64,000 bases of DNA from Xanthostigma xanthostigma. Lineage: Eukaryota > Arthropoda > Insecta > Raphidioptera > Raphidiidae. The position numbers and the translations under genes were made by a program. Numbering within the stretch: position 1 is the first letter of the stretch; every line of letters starts with the position of its first letter. The notes under the pieces are model-generated. The model made no database searches, was not told where the DNA came from, and saw nothing but the letters and a program-made list of their open reading frames with translations. Location: the NCBI GenBank assembly GCA_963575645.1, contig OY754464.1, forward strand, positions 76,358,948 to 76,422,947. Direction: 5' to 3'. This document shows, piece by piece, positions 43,832-55,054 of this stretch.

Positions 43832-44502
43832 TGTAACAAAACTGTCCTAATTCGTGGTGGAAATTATTTATTTACTACAATAATAAATGTTTAACAAAAC
43901 AGTTAAACACACAACGAAAGCGTACATCTTTAACAAACAGTAATAATAACGTTAACAGAACAAAACTAATAGTTCTAAATAATAAAATAGAAAACTAAGT
44001 AACAAAAGAATATAAAGTCCTAATTATGTACACAAAATATTTACAACACACAAACACACCAAAGTTTATCTAGTACACTTATTTGCACTTGTCTATTAAC
44101 TATGTTCACACGATTATTTACAACACAGAAGCTATTTATGTAGAACCAGATTTATATAATTGCACTAAATGGTTTACACGGCTCACTTATCTTCTATCCT
44201 AGCAGCTACCTCGGACATGCTGTACCGACGCTGAACAATTTATTTCACAGCTGTCTGTAATCCACTGTACGTACGCGCTGCAACTAACCAACTGACTGAC
44301 TTGCCAACCACTCCGCTCGCATTTTATAGCTTCGTCCCCCGCCTGTCGAATGTACTTGAAGCATCTCAACCTTTCTTTACATGCATTGCTTTCTCCAGGC
44401 AATTGTATGAAGGCCGGGTTTTTTACCTGCTTTCCATTGTTGTTGTTGTGGTCTGGAACATTCTATGGAACACATTATCATCCCAACAGGGAGCGCGCAA
44501 CA
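43832..44502 (-). mobile_element. Solo LTR fossil
   Basis: Minus orientation, from TGTTGCGCGCTCCC at the right to TTTTGTTACA at the left, with TATAAAATGCGAGCG and a repeated CAGTCAG/GTTGGTTAG region downstream. Same family as 42138-42724 and 52575-53050. No internal region is attached. Confidence 0.82.
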
Positions 44503-45039
44503 TTATGTTATCAGAAAGGAAGGCTCCTACTATAATTGAAACCGTCGTATGCCTATCTTAAAGTATTTTTAAAAAACGTTGCGTAAATAAATTTGCTCGA
44601 TTTTAGAACAGGACGGCTAATTACAAGTATTATTCATATGCGAAAGATGTTCAGAACATTCTGAACTTTTTGATTTGTAAAACCGATAGTAGTTCTGTGT
44701 CTCACAAACTGCTCGACATAACATATTGCACAATATAGTATGTCTGCATGTAGTATTGTAAATACGACCTTACTTTATAGCGTGACATCCTGGAATTCCC
44801 AGCTTATAATTACACTCAAGTTATGCGTTCAGTGCTGCTGGTTGTAATCTAGGATCTAGGTATCTGCGCAGGCGATATACTCATCCCTGAATTCCGTTTC
44901 TACAATCAACAGATTAACATGTACCTAATTGTCAGAACTAAAAACTAATTAAAGAGTAAACTATTCTATTTTATTCTTATTAAAACATCGGCATTGCTTA
45001 CGATGACGCAAACTATCTACTATATCTAACGTTTTATTT
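44503..45039. other. Unassigned DNA
   Basis: No feature seen. Confidence 0.4.
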
Positions 45040-45356
45040 GGAACTAAACCTCTACTGTCCGTCCGTCCGTCTGTTTGTCAGCGGGCTGTATCTCATTAAC
45101 CCTAGTAATAGGCAGAGAGTTGAAATTTTCACAGAGTGTGTATTTCTATTGCCGCTATATCAACAAAAAATAATGACAAACCAAGATGGCGAATTTCTAA
45201 ATGGCCGCTCTGCAAATTAGAAAAAAGATCTCCGATTTAGCTGATATTGAACATTGTCTTGTAAAGTGGATCTACTGTACGGTGGAGGCAAAGGCTCCAG
45301 TACTGTTATCTCCGCGTTACTCCATCTCGATCGTGTTCGAAGCCGCGGAAAGTAGC
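45040..45356 (+). mobile_element. Helitron-like repeat fragment (GTCCGTCCGTCTG type)
   Basis: GTCCGTCCGTCCGTCTG, GGGCTGTATCTCATTAACCC, GTGGATCTACTGTACGG and a close at GCCGCGGAAAGTAGCTAG|T. The CTAG|T end suggests a Helitron subfamily. The 5' boundary is not clear. Confidence 0.5.
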
Positions 45357-45880
45357 TAGTATATACTAAACTAAATTATAGAATGTATTATATTAACGAT
45401 TTTTTTTGTTACAGGTAAGAAAACATTGTTTGCTGATTGGTAAGAGAAAATTTTATTTTCTTTAAAGAATAGTTCCTTGCTTTTTGATGTGTAACTATCC
45501 TAGCTCTCGCTCCACGATATGGGGTAAATGAGAAATCGACTATCAGACATATAGGTAACCTGTAACTAGCCGCGTGAGGTGTTCATGGTACCAGGCAATT
45601 TATCTAGCTTAACTGCTCCTTACCGAGGCGAGTTTTGTTTTTCTGGTAGTTATGGAAAACATCCATATTTTTATAGCTGCCACTTCATGTGAGTTCGGCT
45701 TGCAGTTGACCGATTTTTTTATTTATTTATAACCTTTCTTGCAATTTAAATCTGCCTTGTGTTCCCTTAAACAAGTCCAAGCCAACTTTTGATTGAACAT
45801 AGTCCTTATAGAAAACACCGTTGAGAATGTGTAGGTATTTCCCATGTACCTAAACACTTCGCTTGCATCTGTATAATATA
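45357..45880. other. Unassigned DNA
   Basis: No feature seen. Confidence 0.4.
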
Positions 45881-46731
45881 CAGGATGATGGGTAATTGCT
45901 CGTATTCCTCTCGGGAGAAGAAACTATGACTAATTTGGAATGATTTAACCTCTATCACCTGGTTGTCGGAAGTGCGTCATTTTCAAAAAATGTACTTTGG
46001 TTTTCTTTTTACAAAAATCCGAATTTTGGGAGTTAAAAATTAAAAAACAAAAATTCTCACTTTTTGACCTGAATTTTTCCATGACTAATTAAATAAAATA
46101 TTTTTAACAAAAAAATTGAACCGACTTCAAAAAAGGCACTAAAAAGTAAAAAATAATTGCGTATTGAAATGTTTTGGAGTCGGTGTAGTTCTCGGAATAG
46201 ATTTTATTTTGGCTGACACCGACGCCAAAACATTTCAATACGCAATTATTTTTTACTTTTTAGTGCCTTTTTTGAAGTCGGTTCAATTTTTTTGTTAAAA
46301 ATATTTTATTTTTCTCTTTTTAGTGTTAATCTAACACTAAAAATCGATGAACATACATAAAAAACATTATGCATGCCTTTGAAATTTGAGAGTTTCCCTC
46401 GATTTCTCCGGGATCCACCATCAGATCCTGACTTGGTTCCGATGGGACCACCTCGGAAGTGCACTCTTTCGAATAAAAAAAAAAATTGAAAATCGGTCCA
46501 TAATTGACGGAGAAATCGGTGAACATACATAAAAAAAAAATATACAGACGAACATAGAACCTCCTCCTTTTTGTTGAAGTCGGTTAAAAAATACAATAAG
46601 AATTCTTCACAGAAGTGTCATTATCTTAAAAAATGACGCATTTCCAACCCCCAAGTGATAAGGTTAATTCACTCCAAAATAGTCATAGTTTCTTGTCTCG
46701 AGAGGAACACGAGCAATTACCGGTCACTCTG
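45881..46731. mobile_element. TA-flanked MITE with GGTAATTGCTCG ends, copy 1
   Basis: CAGGATGATGGGTAATTGCT at the left mirrors AGCAATTACCGGTCACTCTG at the right, inside flanking TA; about 90 bp of subterminal symmetry follow (AAGAAACTATGACTA / TAGTCATAGTTTCTT). A TA target and CAG-like ends fit Tc1/mariner. Another repeat (46089-46597) lies inside. Confidence 0.82.
46089..46597 (-). repeat. ACCGACTTCAAAAAAGG repeat, nested copy
   Basis: Bounded by AATTGAACCGACTTCAAAA on one side and GTTGAAGTCGGTTAAAAAAT on the other, with an internal hairpin (TTGCGTATTGAAATGTTTTG and complement at 46155-46250). Shares CTCCTCCTTTTTG and CACTCTTTCGAATAAAAAA with the opposite-strand copy at 53051-53600. This is a widespread insect repeat wording. 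Confidence 0.8.
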
Positions 46732-46739
46732 TATATGAT

Positions 46740-47250
46740 AGTCATAAAAACCGTATTGTGTAACTAGTTCGAAAAAAGCACGATTACCTACGAGTTTAGT
46801 GAAGTGTCGCTCGAGCGGCAGGGCCTTGGTGTATTATCACACGCCCAACGCTGTATATGCAATGGAGAATGTATTCGACAGTAAAAATCGCATCGTTTGT
46901 TATAGCTCTAAAAACGATGACTGCAATTACACTTACAATTTCAACTTTTTCTGTCCACAGTTTATTTCGTACAGGGTAGTAATAATGTGGCTCACATAAA
47001 ACATAAAATTAAGTGGGGTGATAATATTATGCGTCGTTAGCTTGTTACAACTCCTTATTAATAATTCATGGCCGAGAAACAAAGCGAAAAAATTATATAA
47101 CAACGCTGTTCTCTTTACCCTTGTTAAAAATGTGCTGCAATTAACTTCTCAACGCGCGTTAGTTTGGTCAATTGTATAAGACGCAGGGATGCGAAATTAC
47201 CGTTCTATGAATCGAGCTGCTGTCACTTGAACCGTGATTTTAAATGGCAT
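46740..47250. other. Unassigned DNA
   Basis: No feature seen. Confidence 0.4.
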
Positions 47251-47252
47251 AG

Positions 47253-47510
47253 GGTTGGTAACTCAGTTCTGAACCGGTTCAAAGATCAGACTCTCCGACA
47301 GAAGATCCATGGGAGCCGACTCACTTTTGACCCTACGCAGTGAAACGCTAGAAACAGAGACGCATTCTCTATACACATGACACTTCTGTAGCAGATCCAG
47401 AACAGCTCTATAGACTTTTGATGAGTCAGTCCTTACTTGCTTGCATCATTCTCTCTGTAGTATCCGGTACAATCCTGTGCATTGTAATGTGTCTCTGTTC
47501 TAAGTAGTAT
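47253..47510 (+). mobile_element. hAT-like MITE with GAACCGGTTC motifs, copy 2
   Basis: TAGGGTTGGTAACTCAG, CTGAACCGGTTCAAAGATC and GACAGAAGATCCATGG match the minus strand of 36825-37308. The right terminus is not identified. Confidence 0.6.
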
Positions 47511-47547
47511 TGTGCAAAGTACGTCTTGAAATAAAATTATATAAGAA

Positions 47548-47995
47548 AAAATTGCAAAATTATAAACATTACAGTAAAAAAAGAAGAGAGGTTTTGTCTA
47601 GAATCACAAAGAATATTCCGAAAGGGCAAGAAATTTCCTACAAAAAAAGTTCCACCTCCCTAAACTCTACCACCAATATTTCTAATTTTAATTTAATAAG
47701 GGCTAAAGTTTTTTTCTCTATTATTTATGTAATTTTCAATATTTTCATGTTTTTTAGCTTGTCGCATAAAAAAGAGAAAACAAATGTTTTACCCCTATTT
47801 TCATTTCTAAATTAAAATTAGTAATATTGGCGGTAAAGTTCCGGGAGGTGAGACTTTTTTGTAGGAAATTTCCTGCTCTTTCAGAATCATCTTTGTGATT
47901 TCAGATATCTGCAATAGTTTTGGAGATATTCGCGAAAAACCAAACCCTTCTTCTTTTATTACTAAAATGTTTATAACTTTTGCAATTTTTTCGTC
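47548..47995. repeat. Imperfect inverted repeat
   Basis: AAATTGCAAAATTATAAACAT, GAAATTTCCTACAAAAAAAG and CAATATTTCTAATTTTAATT on the left mirror the sequence at 47812-47990. The right arm overlaps the start of the next tandem repeat. Confidence 0.7.
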
Positions 47996-48351
47996 CCCCA
48001 CTTTAATTTTTCCAAAAAGTTTCTAGATGTCATTCCGAATCGAATGACACCATGATCATAATTTTCGGTGAAGGAGGATTGGAATTCAACAAAAAGGGAC
48101 ATGTGAGCTTGCCTAGAGGGATGCTGACGTAACGTTTCCACAGCTGCCTAGGCAGTCGGTAAATCTTTACCAGATTTTGAATTGGGATTTCTGAATGATC
48201 TGACCACAATCTTTCAATAAAAACCCAATCCCTTCTTCTTTTTGTACTAAAATGTTTATAACTTTTGCAATTTTTTCGTTCCCCACTTCAATTTTTCCAA
48301 AAAGTTTCTAAATGTCATTCCGAATCGAATGACACCATAATCATAAATTTT

Positions 48352-48732
48352 TAAGTGTGTGAGATCCTGGATGATGATATAGTAAGTTGTCGTTTTTAGA
48401 GGAAGAAGGATCATAGAAAACTATCAAGACGAAATTTTTATTTTTCGCAACGTTTCGTGTTGTAATTAACACTTCATCAGGCGATCTACAAACATTAATA
48501 CTAATGGATCTCACAAATAAATACAAAATTATTACAACCTTATCTTAACCTTACCATAAAATACTAGATCTTGACATAGTCAAAATAAAATTATTATTGT
48601 CATATCGTAATGTAAGTTGAAATAATGTTAGACAAAATTCTTGCATCAATAAAATAATAAATTAAAACCAATCTTCAATCGTGTTTTAGAACATAAAAAT
48701 ATATAATGATCTCTTGCTAGAATATATCAATT
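48352..48732 (-). mobile_element. Hammerhead-like retroelement, copy B
   Basis: A 381-bp insertion in the tandem unit, flanked by a perfect 12-bp duplication ATCATAAATTTT (48340-48351, 48733-48744); unit 1 shows the empty site. On the minus strand it ends CCAGGATCTCACACACTTAA, like the GGATC-CACA tails of copies C and D. A second GGATCTCACA lies at 48504. It carries the best-conserved hammerhead-like core of the window. Confidence 0.8.
48445..48484 (-). ncRNA. Hammerhead-like core, best conserved
   Basis: Minus strand: stem I TCGC, then CTGATGA (exact C3-A9 core), one unpaired A, stem II GTGTT/AACAC with a six-base loop, GAA, self-complementary ACGT for stem III, U as the H17 position, then GCGA closing stem I. 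The single extra A before stem II differs from classical hammerheads. With a 4-base stem III, pairing between two copies would be needed. Confidence 0.6.
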
Positions 48733-48912
48733 ATCATAAATTTTGGTGAAGGAGGATTGGAATTCATCAAATTCATCAAAAAGGGACATGTGAACTTGCC
48801 TAGAGGGATGCTGACGTAATGTTTCCACAGCTGTCTAGGCACTCGGTAAACCTTTACTAGACTTCTAAATTGGGATTTCTGAACGGTCTTTTAAGAAAAA
48901 CCCAATCCCTTA

Positions 48913-49252
48913 TATTGGCACCAATTCACGCGGACATAATAATTATAACAGTGTTCTGACTAGCACGTTGTAATAATATACTACAATGAATATCGCACTT
49001 CAGACAAACAACAGAGGCGTTATTGTCGATTTTTCACGTTTCTTTGCGTGAGAATAATACAAAGCTGCCAAGAACATACAACAGATAATATCTATACCTT
49101 GTTTGTTTTCCATAAAAATCTATTGATACTCTTTGTCGTCAGAATTAACGATAATGTTTAAAAATGATCACTTTTATTAAAAGAAACTTTTTTGCTATTG
49201 TCTTCATTGGTTCGCAATATTGCAACCTTACGTTTGGAGTCGAGAACAGGGC
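48913..49252. other. Unassigned DNA
   Basis: No feature seen. Confidence 0.4.
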
Positions 49253-49737
49253 CAGGGCCGGATTAACCCAGTCCGGGCCCCTAGGCAATGCAATCAGGTC
49301 TTTTCAAGTTGATGAAGGGATATGAGTAACTTGTAGATGATCAGCTCCAGGCATCCTGTTACTTCAATGTCTTATGTGATATTGTAACAACATGATTACT
49401 TTGACTAGATGCTGTAGCATCGCCTTACCTGACTCGTTAGCTTTATTGAAATGGTCTTAATGAATAGGTTATAGATAATTGATGATCCAGGTTTTTTGAT
49501 GGGCCAGGAAAGAGAAGTGAGACGTGACGTAGTTATTTTAAATTTTATTTTGTTAAATGCAATAAATTACAATAAACAACGAAAGAAAATAATATAGTTG
49601 TTGGGAAATTTCTTACAATTTTTCAAATAAAATTTTCATTCAATGAATAGTTTTTTTCTTCGTGCGTGCACGGGCCCCTAGTCGATGCGGGGACCCTAGG
49701 CAGTTGCCTACTCTGCCTAATGAGTAATCCGACACTG
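49253..49737. mobile_element. hAT MITE with CAGGGCCGGATTA ends
   Basis: CAGGGCCGGATTA...GGGCCCCTAGGCAATGC on the left, and TAATCCGACACTG preceded by GGACCCTAGGCAGTTGCC on the right. These are hAT-type ends with strong subterminal symmetry. The 8-bp flanks agree only in part, so the duplication has decayed. Confidence 0.75.
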
Positions 49738-50141
49738 CTCACGGCAATATTAGGATTTTTTTTATCTTATACCGGATGTAAAATACTTCAAAATATAAAA
49801 AAAATAATTTTGATATTTTTTAGCTGAATTCTTAATAAGGTCCAAACCCGGATCGAAACGTTTATTGATTGAATTATAATTATATATTTTGTTAATATAT
49901 TGTCTGAAAAATTGGTCGATAATTTTATTTATTGAAGAGTAATCAGACGTTAATCAAAGATTTGTAGTATTTTTTTGTTAAGTGATTTTCCGAGGTTAGA
50001 GAAACAGGTGTTAAATCAACTGATTTTATTTATGTCCAACCTTTCGTAATAATATTTTATAAAACGTTCCACATAAGTAAATACTAGGCTTAAACACGAA
50101 TTCCTCGGAAAACTATTTAACATTGAAATCATAAGAATTGG
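49738..50141. other. Spacer with short dispersed fragment
   Basis: About 49910-49970 repeats a 60-bp piece of about 28907-28970. Otherwise nothing seen. Confidence 0.45.
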
Positions 50142-50705
50142 AAAAAAACGAGTGTGCTTTAAACAACACGACTGAAGTAAAACTTCTTCCTGCCATAATT
50201 TGTTATTATTCACCCGAAAATTTACAAAATATGAACTTTAAAACGATTTTACAATTTTATTCACTTTAAACGTAGAATTTTTAATGTATTGAACAAAATA
50301 TTAGTTTATAAAATTGTTCAAGAACGAAATGAACAGTCTAATGTAAGAAGAAAGAAATATAAACATAAACAAAAGTAATACATTGCAATTACTTAGCTCT
50401 CGTTGGATTTTAAGCGTAATTCTTTATGAAATATTATTTAAAGTAGGTTTACAAAACTTTTTTCTGTCACCCGATAGCGCCACTGGCAAGTAAATTATGT
50501 GTCATTCTATTGTTAGTACTGCTTATATTTTCGGCCATCTGTTGGCGCCACTAGCCAGTGAAGTATTTGTCATCCTCTTTCTATCTTCATTAACTTATAT
50601 CTCCCTCTCAACTTCCGTTCGCCGTGACTTCCGTAAATCTATCGTCACGCATTCAACAGATTACTCCCCAAGTCAAGCGTGTGCAAAGAAGTTTTACTTC
50701 AAAAA
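50142..50705 (+). mobile_element. TGAAGTAAAACTTCTT repeat, complete copy 3
   Basis: Starts AACGAGTGTGCTTTAAACAA and ends CAAAGAAGTTTTACTTCAAAA-like wording, joining the 5' half seen at 35372 with the 3' half seen at 29384. It has TGAAGTAAAACTTCTT at the 5' end and its complement at the 3' end. Non-coding. Confidence 0.8.
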
Positions 50706-51090
50706 TTGATGAAAAATATTATTTTTTTACTGCTTGAAGTGCTTTCTTTGAAATCAAATAAACAGTAACTACAAGTCGGTAATTTTTTTCAATCGTAAAT
50801 TAATATATATTGTCAGAGTACAGCCTAAAATAAATCTAAAATCAAATCCGTGAAATCAAAACGAAAGCAAATAAATGAAATGTAAAGAAATCGATTATAT
50901 CGATACAGTGATTCTAAAAAGAACAAAAACATTATTCACTCTGTACCGTACTGAATTATTGTCACAGGTGAACTGAAAACCTTTAAGACTGAAAACGTCG
51001 AGCTTTCTACGAAAAATATTGATGTGATATCACAGTTAAACTCCATTTTAAATTATTCCTTTGTTAATAATATTACGTCTGAACCAGTCG
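50706..51090. other. Unassigned DNA
   Basis: No feature seen. Confidence 0.4.
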
Positions 51091-51375
51091 AATAGTGATG
51101 TGTGGCTCCTGAGCGACTCGTTCCTAATGAACGGCTCTTTTCTTGGAGCGGAGCGAGTCGCTCTTTTTTTTGTGAATGACTCACTCCGAGCGTCATTGCT
51201 CTGTGCTGAGCTGTTCTGTACTGTTGCATTCGCACATTTACAGAGCGCACACAGCACAGGCCACAGAGGCACTAGTGAATTTTGCACGTACGGAGTTATC
51301 TTTGTTGAGTCATTTAATGTTGAATAACACAATAAACAGTATTATTGTTAAGCTTTTATTATACTGTATATTCTA
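51091..51375 (+). mobile_element. GAGCGACTCG-family MITE, copy 3 (3'-truncated)
   Basis: Starts TAGTGATGTGTGGCTCC and matches copy 2 to about TTATTATTGTTAAGCTTTTA, lacking the middle TTGACGTCG block and the right terminus. Confidence 0.75.
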
Positions 51376-51591
51376 AGATATTCAGACATTGCGGAACTTT
51401 TTGAACATCTGTATACATACATAAATATAGATTATTTTATACAATCTACTTCGGTTGTCTTCTTACAAAAATCCGAATTTTGGGAATTAAAAATAAAAAA
51501 AAAATATATTCTCACTTTTTGACCTGAATTTTTCCATGATCTGATAGCTTACTAATTGGTTAACCTTCCTAAAGCTAAAGCTAAAGATTTT

Positions 51592-51868
51592 ATGGATGAG
51601 TATTTGGAAAGAATTCCGTGGCATAAGGATCGAAAATGAAGCAATACTGAGATTTCTTTAAACTTGCATTTAATATTAACGTTTCGATACGTTTTGTATC
51701 ATCTTCAGAGTACAAAACGTATCGAAACGTTAGTATTAAATGCAAGTTTAAAAAAATCTCAGTATTGCTTCATTTTCGATCCTTATGCCACGGAATTCTT
51801 TCCAAATACTCATTATTAACTTCAATGGATCACAGTTACTCTATTTATTGAATAGAGTCAATCTTCAT
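51592..51868 (+). mobile_element. Hammerhead-like retroelement, copy C
   Basis: A 277-bp insertion flanked by a perfect 11-bp duplication CTAAAGATTTT (51581-51591, 51869-51879). Nearly perfect palindrome (about 51597-51812) followed by a unique tail TCAATGGATCACAGTTACTC. The tail matches in style the ends of copies A and D. Confidence 0.8.
51673..51713 (-). ncRNA. Hammerhead-like core in copy C
   Basis: Minus strand: CTGAAGA (fits CTGANGA), one extra T, stem II GATAC/GTATC with a five-base loop, GAA, ACGT, U. Stem I pairing is weak here (alternating matches), so this copy is probably decayed. Confidence 0.5.
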
Positions 51869-52006
51869 CTAAAGATTTTTGTTGTGTGTTAAGTAGATTT
51901 TTTCAAAAATGACGCATCCGACACCCAAGTCATAGAAGTTAAATCATTGCAAAATTTCATAGTTTCTTCTCCCGAGAAGAATGCAAGCAATTACCGGTCA
52001 CCTGTA

Positions 52007-52574
52007 TATATCAATTTATTTGGTGTACAGACACACAAAAATGTCCATTTTTCCAGCCTCCAGATTTCATATCAAATAAATAATAGATACAAATGACTCA
52101 TTTCATTTCATGGTAAACACAAGTCGTTTTTCGGAAAACAATTTCTGTAACACATGAAAATATATTTTTCGAAACGTTGGCCACAAGCGATACTCCGGTA
52201 CAGCTTATTTTTCAATTGTTCCTCAGCCAAATAAATCTCCTTCAATACATATTTTTGGAACTTCTATATTACAAAGCCAATTCTGATTGTCAGAATTACT
52301 TCCTAAACAAAAAAAAACTTTTGAACTTTTTAAACTGAATATATATGAAAATACTAAGAATATCAAAATGTGATTTGTAACATCACTCAACTAAAGTTTG
52401 CATACTGTTTAAAAGATTGCTGATGGGGCATCTCACTTTGACACTTTAGAATAATATTATTTTCACTTTGATATTCAAGTTTTCATATTATATACTGACT
52501 GAAATGCCCACTTAACGAAAACTTTCAGTACTTCTGAAATAATGACGACGAAGCATGTAAATAGTTATACATAT
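52007..52574. repeat. Spacer holding a hammerhead-like fragment
   Basis: 52145-52195 reads TGAAAATATATTTTTCGAAA then CGTTGGCCAC, the stem II and 3' core of copy D, with the 5' core box lost. No complete element or duplication was found around it. Confidence 0.5.
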
Positions 52575-53050
52575 TGTTGCGCGCTCCCCGTTGGGACGCC
52601 TATGCTTTCTGTCGAATGTTCTCGCAAACAGCAACAACGACTGCAGGTAGCATGTCTTTGTAAAGCAGGTAGCCAAATCCCGACCTTCATATAATTGCTT
52701 GGAGAAGGCAATGCAAGAGAAGGAGGGTTCTCGGCCCAGCGAGATGTTTCTAGAACATTCGACGAGGCGGGGGTCGAAGCCATAAATACGACGCGCGCCA
52801 GGAAGTCAGTCAGTCAGTTAAATAGACACAGCGCGTAAACAGCGAGTGGTACGTACAGTGGGTTTCAAATAGCTGTGTGAAATAAATTGTCTGGTTGGTA
52901 CAGTAGGACCGAGGTAACTGTGAATAAATAAATATGAACTGTGTAAATACTAGTGCAGTGCGTTTTAATAAACCATTAAGTGCAGTTATATAAATCTGGT
53001 TTAACATAAATAACTTCTGTAAATATTCGTGTCTTTATAGTTAATTTTTG
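52575..53050 (+). mobile_element. LTR fossil (3'-truncated)
   Basis: Starts TGTTGCGCGCTCCCCG, with CATAAATACGACG as TATA region and AGTCAGTCAGTCAGTTAA downstream. Same family as the solo LTR at 43832-44502. It ends where an ACCGACTTC repeat begins. Confidence 0.8.
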
Positions 53051-53600
53051 ACATGTTTTAACTGACTTCAAAAAAGGAGGAGGTTCTATGTTCGACTGTA
53101 TATATTTTTTTCCTTTTTTTTATGTATGTTCACCGATTTCTCCGTCAATTATGGACCGATTTTCAAATTTTTTTTTATTCGAAAGAGTGCACTTCCGAAG
53201 TGGTCCCATCGGAACCAAGTCAGGATCTGATGCGGTGGAATCCGGAGAAATCGAAGGAAACTCTCAAATTTTACCCATTGCAATACTTCATAATAAAATA
53301 ACTGCATAATTTATTGAGTAAATATCTAACACTAAAAAGAGAAAAATAAAATATTTTTAACAAAAAAATTGAACCGACTTCAAAATATGCACTAAAAAGT
53401 GAAAAATAATAATTATTGTTTGGTGTCAGCCAAAATGAAATCTATTCCGAGAACTAGAGACATGTAAGATTTAAATTGCTACTTTCGAATTCCGATGTGA
53501 CACCGACTCCAAAACATTTCAATACGCGATTATTTTTTACTTTTTAGTGCATATTTTGAAGTCGGTTCAATTTTTTTGGTAAAAATATTTTATTATCCTC
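53051..53600 (+). repeat. ACCGACTTCAAAAAAGG repeat, plus copy
   Basis: TTTTAACTGACTTCAAAAAA, GGAGGAGGTTCTATG, TCCGTCAATTATGGACCG and a close at AAGTCGGTTCAATTTTTTTG. It contains the same inner foldback as 46089-46597 in opposite orientation. Confidence 0.8.
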
Positions 53601-54184
53601 TTTGTCTTAAAATGGGTCCAGATTCCGCCTATATATCATATAAGAAAAAATGCTCTAAATTACTTAAATAGCTTATGTACCAGGCGGCAGAAAGTTGAGA
53701 CGACATATTTTTTTTGCGCGTCAGGTCCCGAACTACAGCTCTAGTTTTAACATAATGTCACGTCTCGTACATAAAATAATGCGTTACAATCTTGATACAT
53801 AAATAACTATCTCTTGTATTTAATATAAAACCTATTCAGTAGGAAATAGTTGAAAGCCATTACTTTTTCCTATCCCGGCACGCACAAGCTATTTGCTTCT
53901 GTATAAACGTCAAATGGCCCCTTAAAGAAACTGTCCACGCTATAAACAGAAAAACCCTCGAGGATGGAACCTAATAAAATACACGCACATACATCACCTT
54001 GAAAAGTCTATGTACCTAGTACATAAAACCTGATTTTGTTTTGTTAAACAAGAGAACTGAAGCTAACAAAACAACGTCGCTATGTTGAAAAATAAAAGCA
54101 AACAACTGAAAACGTAATGTAAATCATACGCATTAGGACTTTGGAAATGGTTCAATTTTTTCTCGTGTGCTTTACATTTATACT
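53601..54184. other. Unassigned DNA
   Basis: No feature seen. Confidence 0.4.
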
Positions 54185-54412
54185 ACCGTAAAAAGGCAAA
54201 AGGCAGTAAGTGACCAACTTATGACTTTGAGTAAATCAAGATTTACTAAAAATGTATTGACCGTCCAGAATTTTTGATTATGTAAACTAAAACATGGGGG
54301 AAACATTTTTTAAAGACAATAAAATTATTGTTGCAGCACTTACTGCTGTCGTTGGTTTCAGTATTGTCAACAAATGTCATTTACTGCCCTTTGCCTTTTT
54401 AGGGCAGTATAA
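54185..54412. mobile_element. Small MITE with AAAAAGGCAAAAGGCAGT ends
   Basis: ATACTACCGTAAAAAGGC then AAAAGGCAGTAAGTGA on the left mirrors TCATTTACTGCCCTTTGCC then TTTTTAGGGCAGTAT on the right. About 228 bp, non-coding. Confidence 0.75.
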
Positions 54413-54455
54413 GGAAACAGTGTTTTTGAAGTAAAAATTCATTGGCGCGACTTAA

Positions 54456-54987
54456 GCCTCTTGTTAACGACAACGGATAACGGCCCGATTTTTATAACGG
54501 GCGACGGGCCGACGCGCAGTGTTCAATAGGTTAGTGTGGGTGGTTTGTTAACGCGACGGGCATGTAACCGTTGCAACAAAACTCAACGTATACCCGCACG
54601 TCGCCCCTCGGCGCGACGGCGGTCGGTCCGATGCAGTGGACCACGTAATTTCATAGAAGTCTGTTGACGACGACAGATGTGCGCGCACGTTTTTACCTAT
54701 ACCTACCTACCTACCTTGTGCTGCTCATTGTGAATATGGAGTTTAAAATTGATATTGATATGGATTTATTAATTAGCCTTGTTCATAATAGGCTAGTGTT
54801 AAGACAAGACTTTAGAAAATTACAAAAATAAACAAGCTAGACATAACGTGCATTTTTTCGCCTTTCAAGTGTAGAACTGATATCGATAACAACGAACGCG
54901 CTCACGTATTAACGGATCGTGTACAAAGGTAACCGTTACGCGTCGGCCCGTTACCCGTTGACTAAAACGATCGTTAACAAGAGCCCT
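54456..54987 (+). mobile_element. PIF/Harbinger-like element, copy 1
   Basis: GCCTCTTGTTAACGA and TCGTTAACAAGAGCCC ends with TAA flanks (54453-54455, 54988-54990). Subterminal ACGGGCnACGGGCCGACGCG is repeated at both sides. A short open frame remains inside. The 3-bp target fits PIF/Harbinger. Confidence 0.82.
54736..54831 (+). pseudogene. 31-codon leader of a Harbinger partner protein
   Basis: Reads MEFKIDIDMDLLISLVHNRL then VLRQDFRKLQK and a stop. The DLLI-LVHNRPVL pattern resembles the start of MADF/Myb-like proteins. Copy 2 keeps the same codons (minus strand, about 57112-57180). The gene body is deleted. Confidence 0.45.
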
Positions 54988-55054
54988 TAAGAGTAATTTG
55001 CATCTTTTTTCGGACGGAAATTAGTACATGTTTCCGCAGTCTTTGTAGATTCTA

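Larger units (their letters stand above)
47961..48912 (+). repeat. 285-bp tandem duplication, second unit interrupted
   Basis: Unit 1 begins ACTAAAATGTTTATAACTTT at 47961 and unit 2 at 48246, a period of 285 bp. Shared landmarks: CATTCCGAATCGAATGACAC, GGTGAAGGAGGATTGGAATT, GCCTAGAGGGATGCTGACGT. Unit 2 is split by the 381-bp insertion at 48352-48732. Confidence 0.9.
51453..52006. mobile_element. GGTAATTGCTCG MITE, copy 2 (interrupted)
   Basis: Shares TTACAAAAATCCGAATTTTG and CTTTTTGACCTGAATTTTTC with 45.99-46.08 kb and ends AAGCAATTACCGGTCACCTG. Its left terminus is missing. Copy C of the hammerhead-like family is inserted in it. Confidence 0.75.

Noticed and set aside
44199-44561. Frames of 61-86 codons on both strands
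   Set aside because: All lie within a solo LTR fossil.
46306-46596. 96-codon frame
   Set aside because: Falls within the ACCGACTTC repeat, which has the same frame only partly in its second copy.
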